Source of the DNA: Peromyscus leucopus
Lineage: Eukaryota; Chordata; Mammalia; Rodentia; Cricetidae
DNA length: 64,000 nt
Direction: 5' to 3'
Assembly (NCBI RefSeq): GCF_004664715.2
Contig: NC_051086.1
Span: 69,247,486 to 69,311,485 of the forward strand
In this document: positions 63,811 through 64,000 of the stretch, in pieces
Position numbering within the stretch: the stretch's first letter is position 1
How the letters are laid out: every line of letters begins with the position of its first letter
Translations under genes and position numbers: made by a program
The notes under the pieces: model-generated
Databases searched by the model: none
What the model was told of the DNA's origin: nothing
What the model saw: only the letters and a program-made list of their open reading frames with translations

Positions 63811-64000
63811 TATGCAATTCATTTCTCTCAGACTTTTTAAAAACTCACCAAGCCTAGTGCCCAGACTCGTGTATTTCAGAGAAATCTTTTTGGTGCCAAC
63901 AGAAGGAAGTGGCATTTCAGGAAAATGTGGTAATATGGACAGGGGAAGGCTGAGGTCCATATAGCTCAGGCTCTCCACGGCCCATATTAAGCTTTGCCTC

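Noticed and set aside
60000..64000. Search for the TBX4 first coding exon
   Set aside because: No frame resembling the TBX4 N-terminus or T-box is present; the gene must begin beyond the window.

Overview
The window is mammalian genomic DNA from a rodent, most likely a cricetid (hamster, vole or deer-mouse type). The evidence is the many B1, B2/B3 and ID SINEs, including the B1 form with a 'tttgcgcctttcctgg' stretch that I associate with cricetids, plus rodent LTRs and eroded MIR, MER20 and L1 relics. The species cannot be fixed from the sequence alone. Gene order matches the BCAS3-TBX2-(TBX4) locus of mouse chromosome 11 and human 17q23.

Region by region. 1-14,080 is the 3' end of BCAS3 (+ strand): a long intron, a probable penultimate coding exon ending at 10,115, and the terminal exon (coding 13,260-13,408, then a 3' UTR with AATAAA at 14,060). 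14,085-20,850 is the intergenic approach to TBX2, with CpG-rich DNA at about 17.4-18.6 kb and from 20.15 kb. 21,209-29,118 is the complete seven-exon coding region of the T-box repressor TBX2 (+ strand). All six introns are GT-AG and the joined frame encodes 717 residues. Its 3' UTR runs to about 30,105. 30.1-33.8 kb is GC-rich, gene-free flanking DNA.

From about 33.8 kb to the end I find no protein-coding gene. This half is packed with B1, B2/B3 and ID SINEs, L1 relics, solo LTRs (some nested with visible target-site duplications), MER20, minisatellites and microsatellites. An island of unique, GC-rich sequence at about 59.5-60.45 kb, with CCAAT boxes, a GC box and homeodomain/HOX-like motifs, is a candidate regulatory element or promoter on the side where TBX4 is expected. 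TBX4 coding sequence is not in the window.

The functional content is a developmental transcription-factor locus. TBX2 sits in a domain nearly free of young transposons that extends back into the BCAS3 3' introns, where several AT-rich, homeodomain-motif-rich blocks look like candidate enhancers. I saw no new biochemical system. The items most worth checking are the transposon-density boundary, the candidate regulatory blocks, TBX2 splice and UTR peculiarities, and the nested repeats that record insertion order.
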